This document shows, piece by piece, positions 1 to 10,145 of a stretch of DNA of 64,000 bases. The notes under the pieces are model-generated. The model did not search any database, had not been told where the DNA came from, and worked only from the letters and a program-made list of their open reading frames with translations. Within the stretch, counting starts at the first letter, position 1; each line of letters starts with the position of its first letter. The stretch spans positions 372,001 through 436,000 of the forward strand of contig JARGXX010000012.1 in assembly GCA_030374765.1 (NCBI GenBank), written 5' to 3'. Source of the DNA: Agarophyton chilense (Eukaryota > Rhodophyta > Florideophyceae > Gracilariales > Gracilariaceae). Made by a program: the position numbers and the translations under genes.

Positions 1-411
1 AAAGACGTGCTTCGTAGCGCTGCATGCTTAAGAAGGAGAGAAGAGTGTTGTGTAGAAAGGTATTTGTGAGGGACTGGATACAGTATGTTGAGCGCAATGA
101 AGTAGGGTGGTCATCGGTGGATATATATATGTAGTGATCAAAGTAGTTGTTAGGTTGTTGCCGTATCTCTGTCGCGGAGTATGAATAATTGTTATGAATG
201 AAAACCTTTGATAGGCTGTAGGAGCGGTTATTGGGTACAGACTTAATTGCAAAGTTGGAAGATTTATGAAGAGTGGTTGTAGTGATGATTTGTGATGTAC
301 GAAGCAATTATTAATATCGCTTCATATATTCTGACGTGGTGTCGTGCGGATAGCAGTCTTTATCGAGGCAGCGAAGGAGATGGACATATGCTTTAGAAAG
401 GAGGACTTGTT
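1..411. other. left edge, no gene recognised
   Basis: No coding region, RNA gene or repeat that I can support. A short TA run lies near 121-131. The segment is the downstream flank of the minus-strand reductase-like gene. Confidence 0.5.
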
Positions 412-417
412 TTTATT
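412..417 (-). terminator. poly(A) signal of the reductase-like gene
   Basis: Reads AATAAA on the minus strand, 24 bp beyond the stop codon of the minus-strand gene that ends at 441. Position and sequence fit a canonical polyadenylation hexamer and support that gene being transcribed as annotated. Confidence 0.5.
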
Positions 418-440
418 GGAAGGGGTATATGAATGAAGTA

Positions 441-1265
441 CTACCCATTGAGGAGGACATTCAAGAAGTTCGTATGGAAAGGGGCGGGGTCACGGTTTCT
501 AATGGATTTTTGGGCGTTAGAAACGTTGTAGAAGTAGACGTTCCGGAACTCAAAGTCTGAGAACGAGGTGGGGAACTGTGTAAGTGTTTTTCCGTGGGCC
601 AGAAGTTTTTGGAGTGTTTCTGTTGTATTGTAGGCGATTCCTGTTTCGGATGTGACGATGGCGACGAGCTCTTTCATTATGGTTGAAACGACTGTGCGGT
701 GTTGTACTGCAACTTCGTATATTGTGATAAAGCCATAAGAGGAGCCGACGAGATTAAAAGCTGATATCCATACGAGTTTTTCGTAGTAAGCTTTAGAGAA
801 GGAGGGCTGGTCGACGACATGACAAGTGAGGCCTGCGGTATTGAGGCGATTGGCGAGTGCGGGAGCCCATTTGCCGGTGGCAGTTGTGAGACCATGGGGA
901 CTGAGGAGGGTGACACCGTCCTCGGGGGATGCGTTAAGGGAGGGGACGGCGAGGAAGAGAACGGCTTTGGTGCAGTTTTGGAGCCCATAGGTTGAAAGAA
1001 GAGGGAGAATGTTTCCGTTCTGAATGAAGACCAGATCCTCTCTGCGGGAGGAAGGGCAGAATTGAATGACGTCTTCTAGTGAATGATTTCTGCCGCAGAA
1101 GAAAATGGGGCCGTCGGGGATGTATTGGGCGGACATGAATTCTTGAGTTGAGAGAAAAGCATCTTGTGGAGTGCCGTTGTTGCGAAGCAAAGTGCCGATT
1201 CGGCCTCTGCCGACAATAACGGCTGGGTCGGAGGTGCAAGGGATGGCAGTGAGAGAGTCGGTCAT
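441..1265 (-). CDS. ketopantoate reductase-like NAD(P)-binding protein
   Basis: A single open frame of 274 codons with an ATG start. The N-terminus has a Rossmann dinucleotide-binding strand with GxGxxG at residues 19-24 (VGRGRIG). A QNG turn follows at 82-84, then a helix with Lys163 and Asn171 (YEKLVWISAFN), arranged like the ketopantoate reductase/6-phosphogluconate dehydrogenase-like fold. The length is near that of the family (about 290-310). The expected role is NADPH-dependent reduction of a small 2-oxo acid, probably in the cytosol; the substrate is not provable here. There is no signal peptide. It has no internal stop, unlike nearly everything around it, and an AATAAA lies 24 bp past the stop, so it is probably a live host gene. 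It shares a 540-bp upstream region with a divergent ORF. Alternative: a non-catalytic Rossmann protein of this superfamily. Confidence 0.6.
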   Translation of the reverse strand: MTDSLTAIPCTSDPAVIVGRGRIGTLLRNNGTPQDAFLSTQEFMSAQYIPDGPIFFCGRNHSLEDVIQFCPSSRREDLVFIQNGNILPLLSTYGLQNCTKAVLFLAVPSLNASPEDGVTLLSPHGLTTATGKWAPALANRLNTAGLTCHVVDQPSFSKAYYEKLVWISAFNLVGSSYGFITIYEVAVQHRTVVSTIMKELVAIVTSETGIAYNTTETLQKLLAHGKTLTQFPTSFSDFEFRNVYFYNVSNAQKSIRNRDPAPFHTNFLNVLLNG

Positions 1266-1876
1266 GTTGATTGCGAAAGGTGTTTGGAGTGCGGTGTGGT
1301 TGGAATTGAAGAAGTGGTGGGGGTGGCGAGTGTGGAGATGTGATTAAATAGAGAAGGAGTATGGTTGTGGAGGAATGGGTGTTAGGGGTTTTTGGGAAGG
1401 AGGTTAGATTTATGATATTGAATGGTGTTTATTGTGTTAAAAGTGTAGGAGTGTGTGTTGTTATGGAAGTCATAACGGGAAAGAGGGCTTATGAGTAATC
1501 GGCGGTTTGTGTTACGAATGAGTGTGATTTATTATAAATGAGAAGGCTATGAAATTGGGAGTAGTGAGGGAGCGCTGAACATGATAGAAGGTGTAGGAAT
1601 ATGGATGGGAGTGTGTGAGTGAGCAGTGAGTGGGGTGAAGGGCATCCGGAGCGTAGATGCAGGGGTGTACGAGGGTACTGAAATTGGGCGAGCGCGCGCG
1701 AAAAGCGGGTCAAAAAAAGGAGATAAAAGGCCGAAGGTGGGCGAGAGGATTTTCGAGGGGTGGTGCTGTGTGGGAGGCTGCGGGTACTACTGGCCGCATT
1801 AAGGTGAGTGCGCTTGCGCTTGCGGTGGCTCTTGTCGATAGCTTTCGCGGGCGTTGGCGATGTCGAGCGGATCCCC
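1266..1876. other. intergenic region between divergent ORFs, purine-rich plus strand
   Basis: No gene recognised. The plus strand is strikingly G/A-rich from about 1280 to 2250, so the minus strand throws up spurious Pro/Ser/His-rich open frames. A GTGAGT at 1804-1809 could be a 5' splice site for an upstream exon of the next gene, but no acceptor is clear. The region would carry the promoters of both flanking ORFs. Confidence 0.35.
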
Positions 1877-2308
1877 ATGGGGCTGGAGATGGGGAAGCTG
1901 TGGAGGGCGAATGAGGAACTGATGAGGCGTTTGAAGGTGTTGAAAGTGCACATGGAAGGAATGGGGGAGATTTGGGGTGCGCGAAAGGTGTTGAAGGAGG
2001 TGGGAGAGGAGAGGGGGAGAGCGAAAGGGTCGCGGGTGACGCCCGGCAGACGCGGGGAGCCGGCTGGGATGAAGAAGGGGAGAGAGGAATGGAAAGGGGG
2101 AGGAGTTGGAGAGAGTCAGCTGAAGAAGAGGAGGGTTGGGAAGGATGTGGAGAAGAAGGGTGGGAATGTGTGTGGGGTGGGGCAGCCGGGTGTGAGGAAA
2201 TTGAGCAGTGGGGAGGTGGACGAGGTTGAGAATGCGGTGGTGGACTTCTTCAACCTCAAATACCCTCCCGGTGGAACGCTGGAGCCTAGTAAGCAAAAGG
2301 GCCAGTAA
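1877..2308 (+). CDS. small basic coiled-coil protein, unknown
   Basis: A 143-codon frame from an ATG in good context (C-rich before, G after). The frame stays open upstream to a GTG at 1808. The first 45 residues predict an amphipathic helix (GKLWRANEELMRRLKVLK), followed by a Lys/Gly/Arg-rich linker and a C-terminus with VDEVENAVVDFF. I do not recognise the family. It ends about 240 bp before the terminal motif at 2547-2563, as a decayed coiled-coil ORF does beside the inverted motif at 13.6 kb. It may therefore be a transposon accessory gene rather than a host gene. Confidence 0.35.
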   Translation: MGLEMGKLWRANEELMRRLKVLKVHMEGMGEIWGARKVLKEVGEERGRAKGSRVTPGRRGEPAGMKKGREEWKGGGVGESQLKKRRVGKDVEKKGGNVCGVGQPGVRKLSSGEVDEVENAVVDFFNLKYPPGGTLEPSKQKGQ

Positions 2309-2436
2309 TGAGGTAGAAGGTACTGACGACTGCCTTGGTATGGATCTCCACCTAGAGCGGTCAAAAGTGACCAGTAAACTGCAAATGCAGATTAAACTGC
2401 ATTAAGTGGTCAAAACACTAAGATGCATGGAGTTCT

Positions 2437-2563
2437 TTTTTCCAAATTTTTTTTTTTCCAGGTGCCGAACTAGCGCAAACTGCAAAATTTTTAGATTTTT
2501 TGGCTTTTTATTTACAAAACTAGCTATTTAGCACACTTATCTAGCATTCCGAGAACACAGACG
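2437..2563 (+). repeat. terminal motif copy 1 (right-end orientation)
   Basis: An AT-rich segment with a long T run ends in CACACTTATCTAGCA followed by TTCCGAGAACACAGACG at 2547-2563. The same ending occurs at 21825-21841 and 29527-29543, and inverted at 13616-13630. I read it as the outer end of a DNA transposon lying to the left. Element A begins immediately to the right. Confidence 0.45.
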
Positions 2564-2659
2564 TACTCATCGTCATCACGAATTCATGGCCGCACGACCA
2601 ACTCTTACAGTTCTCAACAGCATTCTGTTCCTCACCGCTCTTCAGCTCGATCTCTCGCG

Positions 2660-4346
2660 ATGGATCCGAACGCCGGGTCCAACCCGTTTCAGCCCTCCTC
2701 TGAGGATGTGCCTTCTGGAGCTCCGTCCCACACTGCTGGTTCTGCGTCGCAGCCTACTGCTCAACTCGGTCCATACCGTTCGTTCCCCACCCCGTACACC
2801 GGATTCCGATCGGTACCGTTACCTCAGCCAACCGTGGCTCCGATGCCGAACGCGGCTTACGTCGCCTCTGTGGGTGTGATTCGAGCTCCTTTTCGTCGTG
2901 CTCAGCGGAGCTACCCGCACCCTGCAGATTTCTATGGACGAGATCCTCTCGACAACGTTGAACTTTTTGCGCAAGCGCCCTGGTTTGATCTTGTTGCTAT
3001 CCGCGATGACGCGTTGATACAACAGTATGTACACGGTGGGTACTTCCCTGACGGTACTCCGGAACACGCAAGTTATAGCGACGACTGGGCGAGCCATATT
3101 GCTTTGCCAAACAACGCGATTGCGCGATATTCAATGGAAACCTTGTCTGAAGCCCGTACGCGGTTCACCAAGCTGATTTACCAGCGTCTTCACCGATTCA
3201 TCAGTACGGTTCTCCTCCCGCAGGACTGGGAACTAGATACCTGGAAAGCCCGTACCGACGGTGAAGGTTACTCGTATACCGAGACACTCGTTGAAATCGA
3301 TGTTAGCGGTTGGCGCGGTGTGCGCGGTGTGCGTGATGCAGCTCTCTGATTTCAGCAACCTCTTCTCCGTGCGGAGTTCCGCTTCCTTCGAAAGCCTGAC
3401 ATTCCCTATTGGGATTATCCCCGTTATGAACGTCGTACTCGATCACGTTTGGGCTATTTGGTGCCGTATCAAATGATCGAAATTGATGCCATCCGGCGGA
3501 ACGCGCGCTTCAGGCGCTACATCGGTATTCCGGAGCATTGGGCGGCGATTGAGAGTCCTCGTGGTTGCCCTGTGGAGCTCCCACCGGCGATCTCCTACAT
3601 CGGGTCCGCATTGGTTAACGACCCATTCTCGGGACATTGGACGGTGGTTTATACCGAGTTTATCGCCAAGATGGCCGTCTTCCTCCTGTGGGATGCTTAT
3701 GATACCTTTAGAGTTTGGTACATGTCGCCCACAGCGCGAAAGTATGCGAGAGAACTCGATCTTTCCCTTGTCCTGGGATCCCGTGCGAACCATGCCGACT
3801 TCCTCAATCTTGTGGATGTAATCGACAGTGTCGACTGGTCTGGAGTTCCAGCTGATCAATCCGCTCGCGGAACCCGTGCAAGACAGTACGACCATTCTCC
3901 TGGACGAACAGCAAGTGCTGGAGATTTCGTTTGGTACGACCCCTGGATGCGCCAGTTGATCACCTCCGAGCAGGCTCGCTTTCTTAGGGAGAACCCGCGT
4001 GCGTGACATGCCACCGAACCAGCTTACTGGATACGTGTACGATGCTACTCCATCCGAGAACGGAGAGGAACCGTATGAGGAAGCGCCGGGAGCTGAGGCT
4101 GAACTCGGTTACGAGGACGAGCCAGAGCTGGCAGGCGTAGCGACTTCCGTCGATCATTCCGCAGCGGCGGGAGTTACTCAAGAGTACTCTCATGGGTTTA
4201 CCCAACAACCGATTGCAGTGCCGGTCGAAGATCCAGGGTTGGCTCCGCTGAGGCAGTTCCTCTTAGATGCGGGCTTTCCCGTGGACCAAGTTGAGGGTTA
4301 TCGCGCACAGCTTCTTGCGAACCTGCGTGCTCGCACGTCTCTTTGA
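2660..4346 (+). pseudogene. antisense ORF of element A (unknown protein, about 560 codons)
   Basis: A long plus-strand reading frame lying antisense to, and beyond, the pol of element A. It starts at an ATG (MDPNAGS) with a Pro/Ser/Thr-rich 60-residue head. It is open to a TGA at 3347-3349, continues in the same frame to 4006, and shifts frame once near 4000 into an acidic tail ending at 4346. Recognisable blocks are MPNAAY, RFRRYIGI, VDWS and FVWYDP. The matching blocks MPNSPY, RFQRSLGI, VDWS and FFWYEH occur in the same order in the antisense ORF of element B. An AATAAA follows 53 bp after the stop. I know no family for it. The length and position recall accessory or envelope-like ORFs of some gypsy elements, but the strand is opposite and I see no membrane segments. 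Confidence 0.6.
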
Positions 4347-4398
4347 AAATCCTAGAAAAGACTCCTAGTCAACACCCTTGCGGTGATATCTTGATACC

Positions 4399-4404
4399 AA
4401 TAAA
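4399..4404 (+). terminator. poly(A) signal for the antisense ORF of A
   Basis: AATAAA on the plus strand, 53 bp past the stop at 4346 and before the convergent pol stop at 4589. The antisense ORF of element B has the same signal just after its stop, which argues that both are transcribed from the plus strand. Confidence 0.45.
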
Positions 4405-4588
4405 CTCCGGTGACTTCGTGTCTTCACGTTCCCTTCTTATCTTCTAGTCTTCATCTCTTCTCGCTTCTCGAGTTCTTCCTAGGTGATAATCAGTAATTTT
4501 CCTGTGCTTGCGTGTTTTCACTTTTCTTCCACATGACTTCTTGTATTCTTCTCGCCTTTCGAGTTTTTACTACCTTGGTAGCCCATAC

Positions 4589-7500
4589 TTAGAAATGGGA
4601 TGTGCCCATGAGCCCGACTATCGAGGAGTCGATCTCCCTGGGGAGTGGTAATCGCATGCGTCGATGATATCGCACGAGTTGCGAACGGGGGATATGAGCT
4701 ATAGGTTCCCACGTATCCGCTTCCGGAGGAAAACCGTACCAACGGACTCGATACAGTAATTCTCTGGTATCTTCATGCTCGACATGTTCACATATGCGAT
4801 CCATAACATATTCCTGGGCGTTTCCCAATGCTTTCGCTGTTGGCGCGAGACTCCTGTTAACAGGTTTGAAACGCCTTAGAGCTGACCCAAGCGTCTCTGT
4901 GTTAGCACTCTCAGCGTCGCTAAGCGTTCGCTCGTCGACTAACTGTCGTTCTGCCCGCAGGGGCAGTGTACTCATTCTTTGAGAACATTTCTCAGATAAA
5001 GAGCTATCCAGTTTTCCAGGTTCCGTAGAAGCGTACTTCTTGCTACTTCTCAATTCCATTCGTGGATGAACTTCCTTTGGTTTATCCGATTCTGACCGCT
5101 GTTCGGTGGACGATGATGCTTGCACCACGACAGGAGGCGATACCTTTTCTTCTTCCTGTTCACAAGGGATGGGAGCCGATATCGGCGGAACAGCTAGTGG
5201 CGCTTCACCTGACGGATCAGCCTGAAGCGGCAACGGCGCGTGTTCGCGTGCACTCGTTTCCAAGTCCTTGGGGCCAAATTCCAAAACATCTTTCCTGCTT
5301 TCAGGTTCCATTTCTGTACATACGGGTGTGTGCGTGCCAGAGGGCATATCCCGATATTTCTGAAGCTGTCCGTGATTGGCGTACGCAACCGCCGGCGGTG
5401 GGAGATCAGGAGCTTTCTACTCCACTCGAGCCATTGGTGGCGGTTCACTCTCCCCAGAGTCACTTGGGCTTTTGCCTTGACGTTCCGTCGCACTTGCCTC
5501 CTTAGTTCTACCAGATACCTGGACTTCCACTTGCGGGTCAGGCGCGACTTCAACGCGATCGCGCGACACACGTTCAACGTCCTCACCTGTCTTGATGACC
5601 ACTGTGTCTTCATTAAGGTCCACCACTTTGAAGGTTCCAGCCGCTATCGGCAACAACTTATGACGAGATTCTTCCTGTTTGTCTGGTCTTTCAACTCGCA
5701 CAAAGACGTGACCTCCTACTCGGATTGCCGGATTTCCTCTTCGCCTTCTGGCGTCATAGTTTCGCTTATAACGAGCTTGCGTCTTTGATAACTCCTTAGC
5801 GGCTTCTTCCACTCTGGCCTTCAGGTCATTCCTCCATTTCAGATGGTACTTAGCCGGGGTCGGCGCGTCCAATTCTGTCTCCTCGTCGATCGCAACCGGT
5901 AAAGCCGGAGGGTTACGTGAGAGCACGAGGTCGAACGGTGCCGTCTTTGTAGAGGTATGCACTTGCGTATTGTACGCGTAGCACAGAGTATCAGTAAGCA
6001 TGTCCCATTCTTTCGGGTGGTCCGCGATGTAGTGTCGTAGTGCTGCTATCAGCGTGCGGTTGAAACGCTCCACCTGACCGTTGCATTGCGGATGATAGGT
6101 CGTGGTAAACACGTTTCGAATGCCCATAACGCGGCAAACATTCTGAAAGAACTTCGCAACGAATTGCTTCCGATTATCTGATAACAGAACTTCTGGTGGT
6201 CCGTATATAAATGCCCAGTGTTTGATAAACGCCTGTGCGATTACGGTTGCGGTTATCCGCTTCAGCGGCACAGTACGCACTAACTTCGAGAAGCGGTCGG
6301 TGATTACCAATAGGTAGCGATAACCTCGCCTTGAGCGAATCAATTCCCCTAGGATGTCGATACTGACGTATTGTAAAGGCGCTTTCGCCTGGAATAACTT
6401 CATCGGTTTCCGCTTCCTGTAAAGCTTCACGCGATTCTTCGCACATGTTGTACACAACCTCACTGTAGCATGGCAGTCCATTGCCAAAGTAGGCCAGTAA
6501 AAATCTCTTCTTAGAGTCATGAACAACTTCGTTCATCCTGGATGACCAGACAGCCTGTTATCGTGTGCCAGATGGAGTACTCCACTCTTCAAGACGTGTG
6601 GAATCACGATTTGATCATGCTTTTCGACATGTCTTAACAGTATTCCTCGTGAATCGAGTGAAAAGGGGAGCTCCTCCCCCCCGTTAAGACGAGAGCGTAT
6701 CGACGCACAAAACGTATCGGCGTGTTGCTCATTGAGGAGCTCAGTGCACGAGATTCGCTCGAGTTGAACTGAAGGGTCAGTGTCTGCTAATGCAAGGAAC
6801 GGGTCTGCATCCGAATAATCTTCAAGGGTCTCTTGTTCCTCTTCTTCAAAAGATGGTGAATGGGTCTCCATGTAGAAGCAAGGTATCTCTTCATCGATTT
6901 CGCCTTGGGTTTCGCCCAGTGTTTTGAGTCGCGATAGCGCGTCAGCTTGGACATTGGCCAATCCCTTCTTATACTTCACTTCGAAATCGAATTCAGAAAG
7001 GCGTAGGCGCCATCGTGTGAGACGACCAGACGGGTCTGTAATGGACAGTAACCGTCGTAGAGACGAATGATCCGTGTTGAAGGTAAAACGTTCTCCTTGG
7101 AGATACGGTCGCAATGTGGTTAGAGCCCAAACGACTGCAGGTCATTCCTTTTCTGAAACTGAATACTTCTTTTCAGCTGCGTTCAGCGATCTTGACCAGT
7201 ATCCAATGGGTTTTCGTTCACCACCCGGGTGTGTTTGAAAAAGGGCACACCCTACTTGGTACTCGCTAGAGTCGGTATCCACTGAGTAAGGCAGGTGGGG
7301 GATGGGCAGCGCCAAAACTGGGGCTGTAGTAATCTTTGTCTTCAGCGTGTCGAACGCTTCCACTTTAGCTTGTCTGAATTGTTCCAGCTGTACTGGTTGC
7401 CTTTTACGCAGCTTTGCGTTGAGCGGTGCCGCTATATGCGAGTATCGCGGCACGAATCGTCGGTAGACGTTGCACAAGCCGAGGAAAGAACGCAATTGCT

Positions 7501-8088
7501 TCTGTGTCGACGGAGGTTGTACTTCGCGGAGAGCCGCTGTTTGTGTCTCTTGAATGGCAAGCTGTCCCGGCTTGATCACATGTCCTAAGTACCGGACGGT
7601 GCCAGCGAACCATTCGCATTTCTTGAACTTCAAGGTGATACCTGCGCTCTGTAGTGTTTTGAGGATCTCCTCGACATGCCGTAAATGGCTTTCCACATCC
7701 TGGGAAAAGATGATCACATCGTCCAAATAGACTAAACAAGTCTTCCACTTGTATCTTGAGAGCAAGATGTCCAGAGTACGCTGGAAAGTAGCCGGTGCAT
7801 TCGTTAAGCCAAAGGGCATCCTTTTGAAACGGTAGAGACCGGCGTGACACGCACTTGCGGTTTTGTCTTGTTCTTCTTCCGCTACAGGCACCTGTAAATA
7901 GCCAGAGTTGGCGTCCAACGTGGTGAACACGTTCGCTTCTCCTAAGCTGTCAATACATTCGTCCATTCGAGGCAACGGGTATGTATCCCGAACTGTAACT
8001 GCGTTCAGTTTTCGATAATCGATACTGGAAGTCTCATTACTTCCCTTTCCGTGTCTCAGGATCGGAAGTGGTACAAGAATGGTTACAA
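4589..8088 (-). pseudogene. element A pol: RT, RNase H, integrase, chromodomain
   Basis: One reading frame read right to left, broken by only a few nonsense codons and no frameshift. Reverse transcriptase starts inside the fingers (IDYRKLNAVT) and keeps the catalytic YLDD. RNase H follows (DTDSSEYQVG, then TDHSSL, ADALSRL). Integrase has a zinc-binding region (CTTC) and a DD35E core (ID, SDN, VER). After a spacer of about 170 residues comes a good chromodomain (EYVMDRI, YRVRWYGF, DTWEP). Chromodomain integrases target elements to marked chromatin. Stops: TGA near 7142 (a Cys codon expected), TGA near 6533 (CGA expected) and TAG near 5417. It is the best-preserved pol in the window. Gag and protease are missing. 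Confidence 0.85.
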
Positions 8089-8428
8089 TTTTTTTATATC
8101 GTCCCAAAGGATGCATGTGGCGCAAGCTTTTGTGGTTATGCGACAGAAATGGCGAATATTGAAGATGATCCTAAACTACGAGGTTTCGAAATGTGCACAG
8201 ATTGAATGCATATGTATGATTTTACAGAATTTTTTTATAGACGAAAGGGAGAAAAGGGAAATCATATGGTCTCTCATTAAACTGAATAGGCTTGATGAAG
8301 AGGTGAAGGCTTGTTACAGTACATGTAAGGAGAATTTATCGGTATATATTATTGAAAACACGGATACAGGTCAATCTGGAGCTTCTGTCGCTTCTGCTAG
8401 GCGAGATGAACTCATTGAGATCGTTTGA
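8074..8428 (+). pseudogene. PIF/Harbinger transposase C-terminal fragment
   Basis: The frame reads YNFFISSQRMHVAQAF then RQKWRILK and, after about 30 residues, MILQNFFID. This matches the last part of the DDE_4 nuclease domain of PIF/Harbinger transposases (IExAFGxxKxRWRIL and LHNFLID). The catalytic Glu of that region is replaced by Ala24 of the local frame, so it is inactive. Only the last quarter of a transposase is present. It begins exactly where the element A reverse transcriptase stops, so the two were joined by a break. The tail after 8300 is Ser/Asp/Glu-rich and not family-specific. Confidence 0.65.
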
Positions 8429-9680
8429 ATTGGTGATTTCAGGTGGCCAGTGTTGACGGAGCTCCGACGACGCGTAATTAGCCCACTGGCAATCCTGTTC
8501 GTCGTATTAACAGTTGTGGGGCTCGGAATATTCCCATGAACACTGCCCCCATTCGAAATAATCAAATAAAAATCCCACCGCAAGTGGAGCACGTGGTAAG
8601 GAGTGCTATCTAAGCGCCTTGCGAACAAGAAAACAAGGTTGAGTATAAAACTGAGACACTCTTGCCAAGCTCGTGGACCAAGGCCACCGGTACCCTTTTG
8701 ACGACATTTTTCAGAAAGAATCTCTCATTCACTCTTAAAAACGGTGCGAGAATTGTCACGTCACCCTCTTAAGCTGCGTTTTATGCTGCCATATATACTT
8801 CCAGCTTTTTAGGGTCGAAGAAGAGCTCATTCGCTACTTTACCTCCCTATTCCTCGTAAAGCAAAACCTTTCCAGGTATCACTGCAGATAATGAACGGCC
8901 CCTGGCACCCACCTTAACTCGGATCAATTTCCCCATCAATATTTTAATTGAAGGACGTTTATGCTCAGACATTCGACATGAAGGTGACCGCTGGTTCCCA
9001 ATTCGTGTGTCCTCGTAATCCTGAGCCGGCTCGTCCTCGTCTTTCACAGTGTTTATCGCATGGCGCCTTACTGTGAGACTCTTTCATCTAGTAGACCATA
9101 AAAGTACTTATTTTATGCTGACTAGCGTTATCTTCATCACTGTCGAAACACAATAGGCGCAAAAGTTCTAAGAAACGCCTCCAGGGAGCAGAACTTCATC
9201 GTCAGCAGGGTCGGTCAATATCTGAAGCCGCACTTTTCGAGGTGCTGCTGTCCTTGCACTATGAACCCCTCCAGGAACGGAGTCTCGAGATCCGTCAATA
9301 GTTCCAGAGACAGAGGTCTTCTCCTGATCCCATACCCTAGATTTTTTCGATTCAAAGATTTCGTATGGTGCCGAATATCTACTCATCGTACTCTTGTACA
9401 ACTCAAATCACGCAAATGCCATCAATTCCTAAATTCAAAAGTGTTCTTCTGGTAACACTATAAAAATCAGTCCTCCGCACACAAAACATAAAGCAATTGT
9501 TTCATGGCATCCAGAACCAAAGGCGCAACTTATAATTGGCGGGTTTTCTAGACACCACAGAAAGAGAAAATTGATCTATACACAAGCGTTTGTTATTCAT
9601 AAATACATAATAGAACGAAAGGGATACAGCACAATACCATTTTAAAACCACCGACAAGTGGTTACAGAGTTCAGCACTAC
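8429..9680. other. gene-poor interval
   Basis: No feature I can defend. Short minus-strand open frames (8847-9047 and 9168-9401) are Arg/Asp-rich. They could be exons of the minus-strand ORF at 9681-10145, but no convincing splice sites join them. Confidence 0.35.
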
Positions 9681-10145
9681 TCAAAATAAATTGAGCAGCC
9701 ATAACACTTGAATCTTTGGACTACTTTCTGAGACTTTTGTTTGGTCTAATTGCGATGAAGTTGGAGAGGTGGAATGGTCGTCATCTGGCTTATCGAGCAC
9801 GTAGATTCCTGCTCCACAGTCTTGAGTGTTTTTCAAATCGAGCAGCTTATTTCCAAACTTTTTAGAGAGATATTGGTCTTCGTTTGGCTCTTGTTGATAA
9901 TCACTATTCAAATTCGATACTAATTCTCTAAATGCTTTCATGAAGTCGTCTTCGTCTGCATTAGTTTCGACGTCTTCCACACCCTCCACCATAATACGAT
10001 TGATGCCCAATCTTCTTTGGTTCTCGTCTTTCTGCAAGCGCCTGAAGTCCTCAGGCACTTTCTGGTGATACGATTCGTCATCTTGACGATAGCTCATATT
10101 CGCAAAAATTGCAAGTTCTCCCCGAGTGACAGCTGGTAAAGTCAT
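9681..10145 (-). CDS. hypothetical acidic protein
   Basis: A 154-codon frame with an ATG start, no internal stop and normal amino-acid composition: acidic, with a central charged stretch (VEGVEDVETNADEDDFMKAF) predicted to be helical. I do not recognise a domain. There is no signal peptide or membrane segment. It may be a first exon, because the frame ends abruptly in VLWLLNLF. No poly(A) signal is evident close downstream. It could be a host gene or the accessory ORF of a decayed element; the neighbouring PIF/Harbinger fragment makes the second possible. Confidence 0.35.
   Translation of the reverse strand: MTLPAVTRGELAIFANMSYRQDDESYHQKVPEDFRRLQKDENQRRLGINRIMVEGVEDVETNADEDDFMKAFRELVSNLNSDYQQEPNEDQYLSKKFGNKLLDLKNTQDCGAGIYVLDKPDDDHSTSPTSSQLDQTKVSESSPKIQVLWLLNLF

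Larger units (their letters stand above)
2581..8088 (-). mobile_element. element A: 5'-truncated Ty3/gypsy chromovirus
   Basis: The pol of this element runs on the minus strand from a point inside reverse transcriptase (about 8088) through RNase H and integrase to a chromodomain (4655-4813). Beyond the pol stop lie about 2 kb carrying a long plus-strand ORF. Gag, protease and the 5' LTR are absent. The sequence past 8088 is a PIF/Harbinger fragment, so the copy was cut there by deletion or insertion. No LTR was found at the 3' end; the left edge is at or near the terminal motif at 2563. The same order (pol, chromodomain, antisense ORF) recurs in element B, where a 3' LTR follows. Confidence 0.75.

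Noticed and set aside
121..131. Short TA microsatellite
   Set aside because: Too short to be a meaningful repeat feature.
1489..2296. Long minus-strand Ser/Pro/His-rich frames
   Set aside because: They arise from the G/A-rich plus strand. The plus-strand coiled-coil frame has the more protein-like composition.
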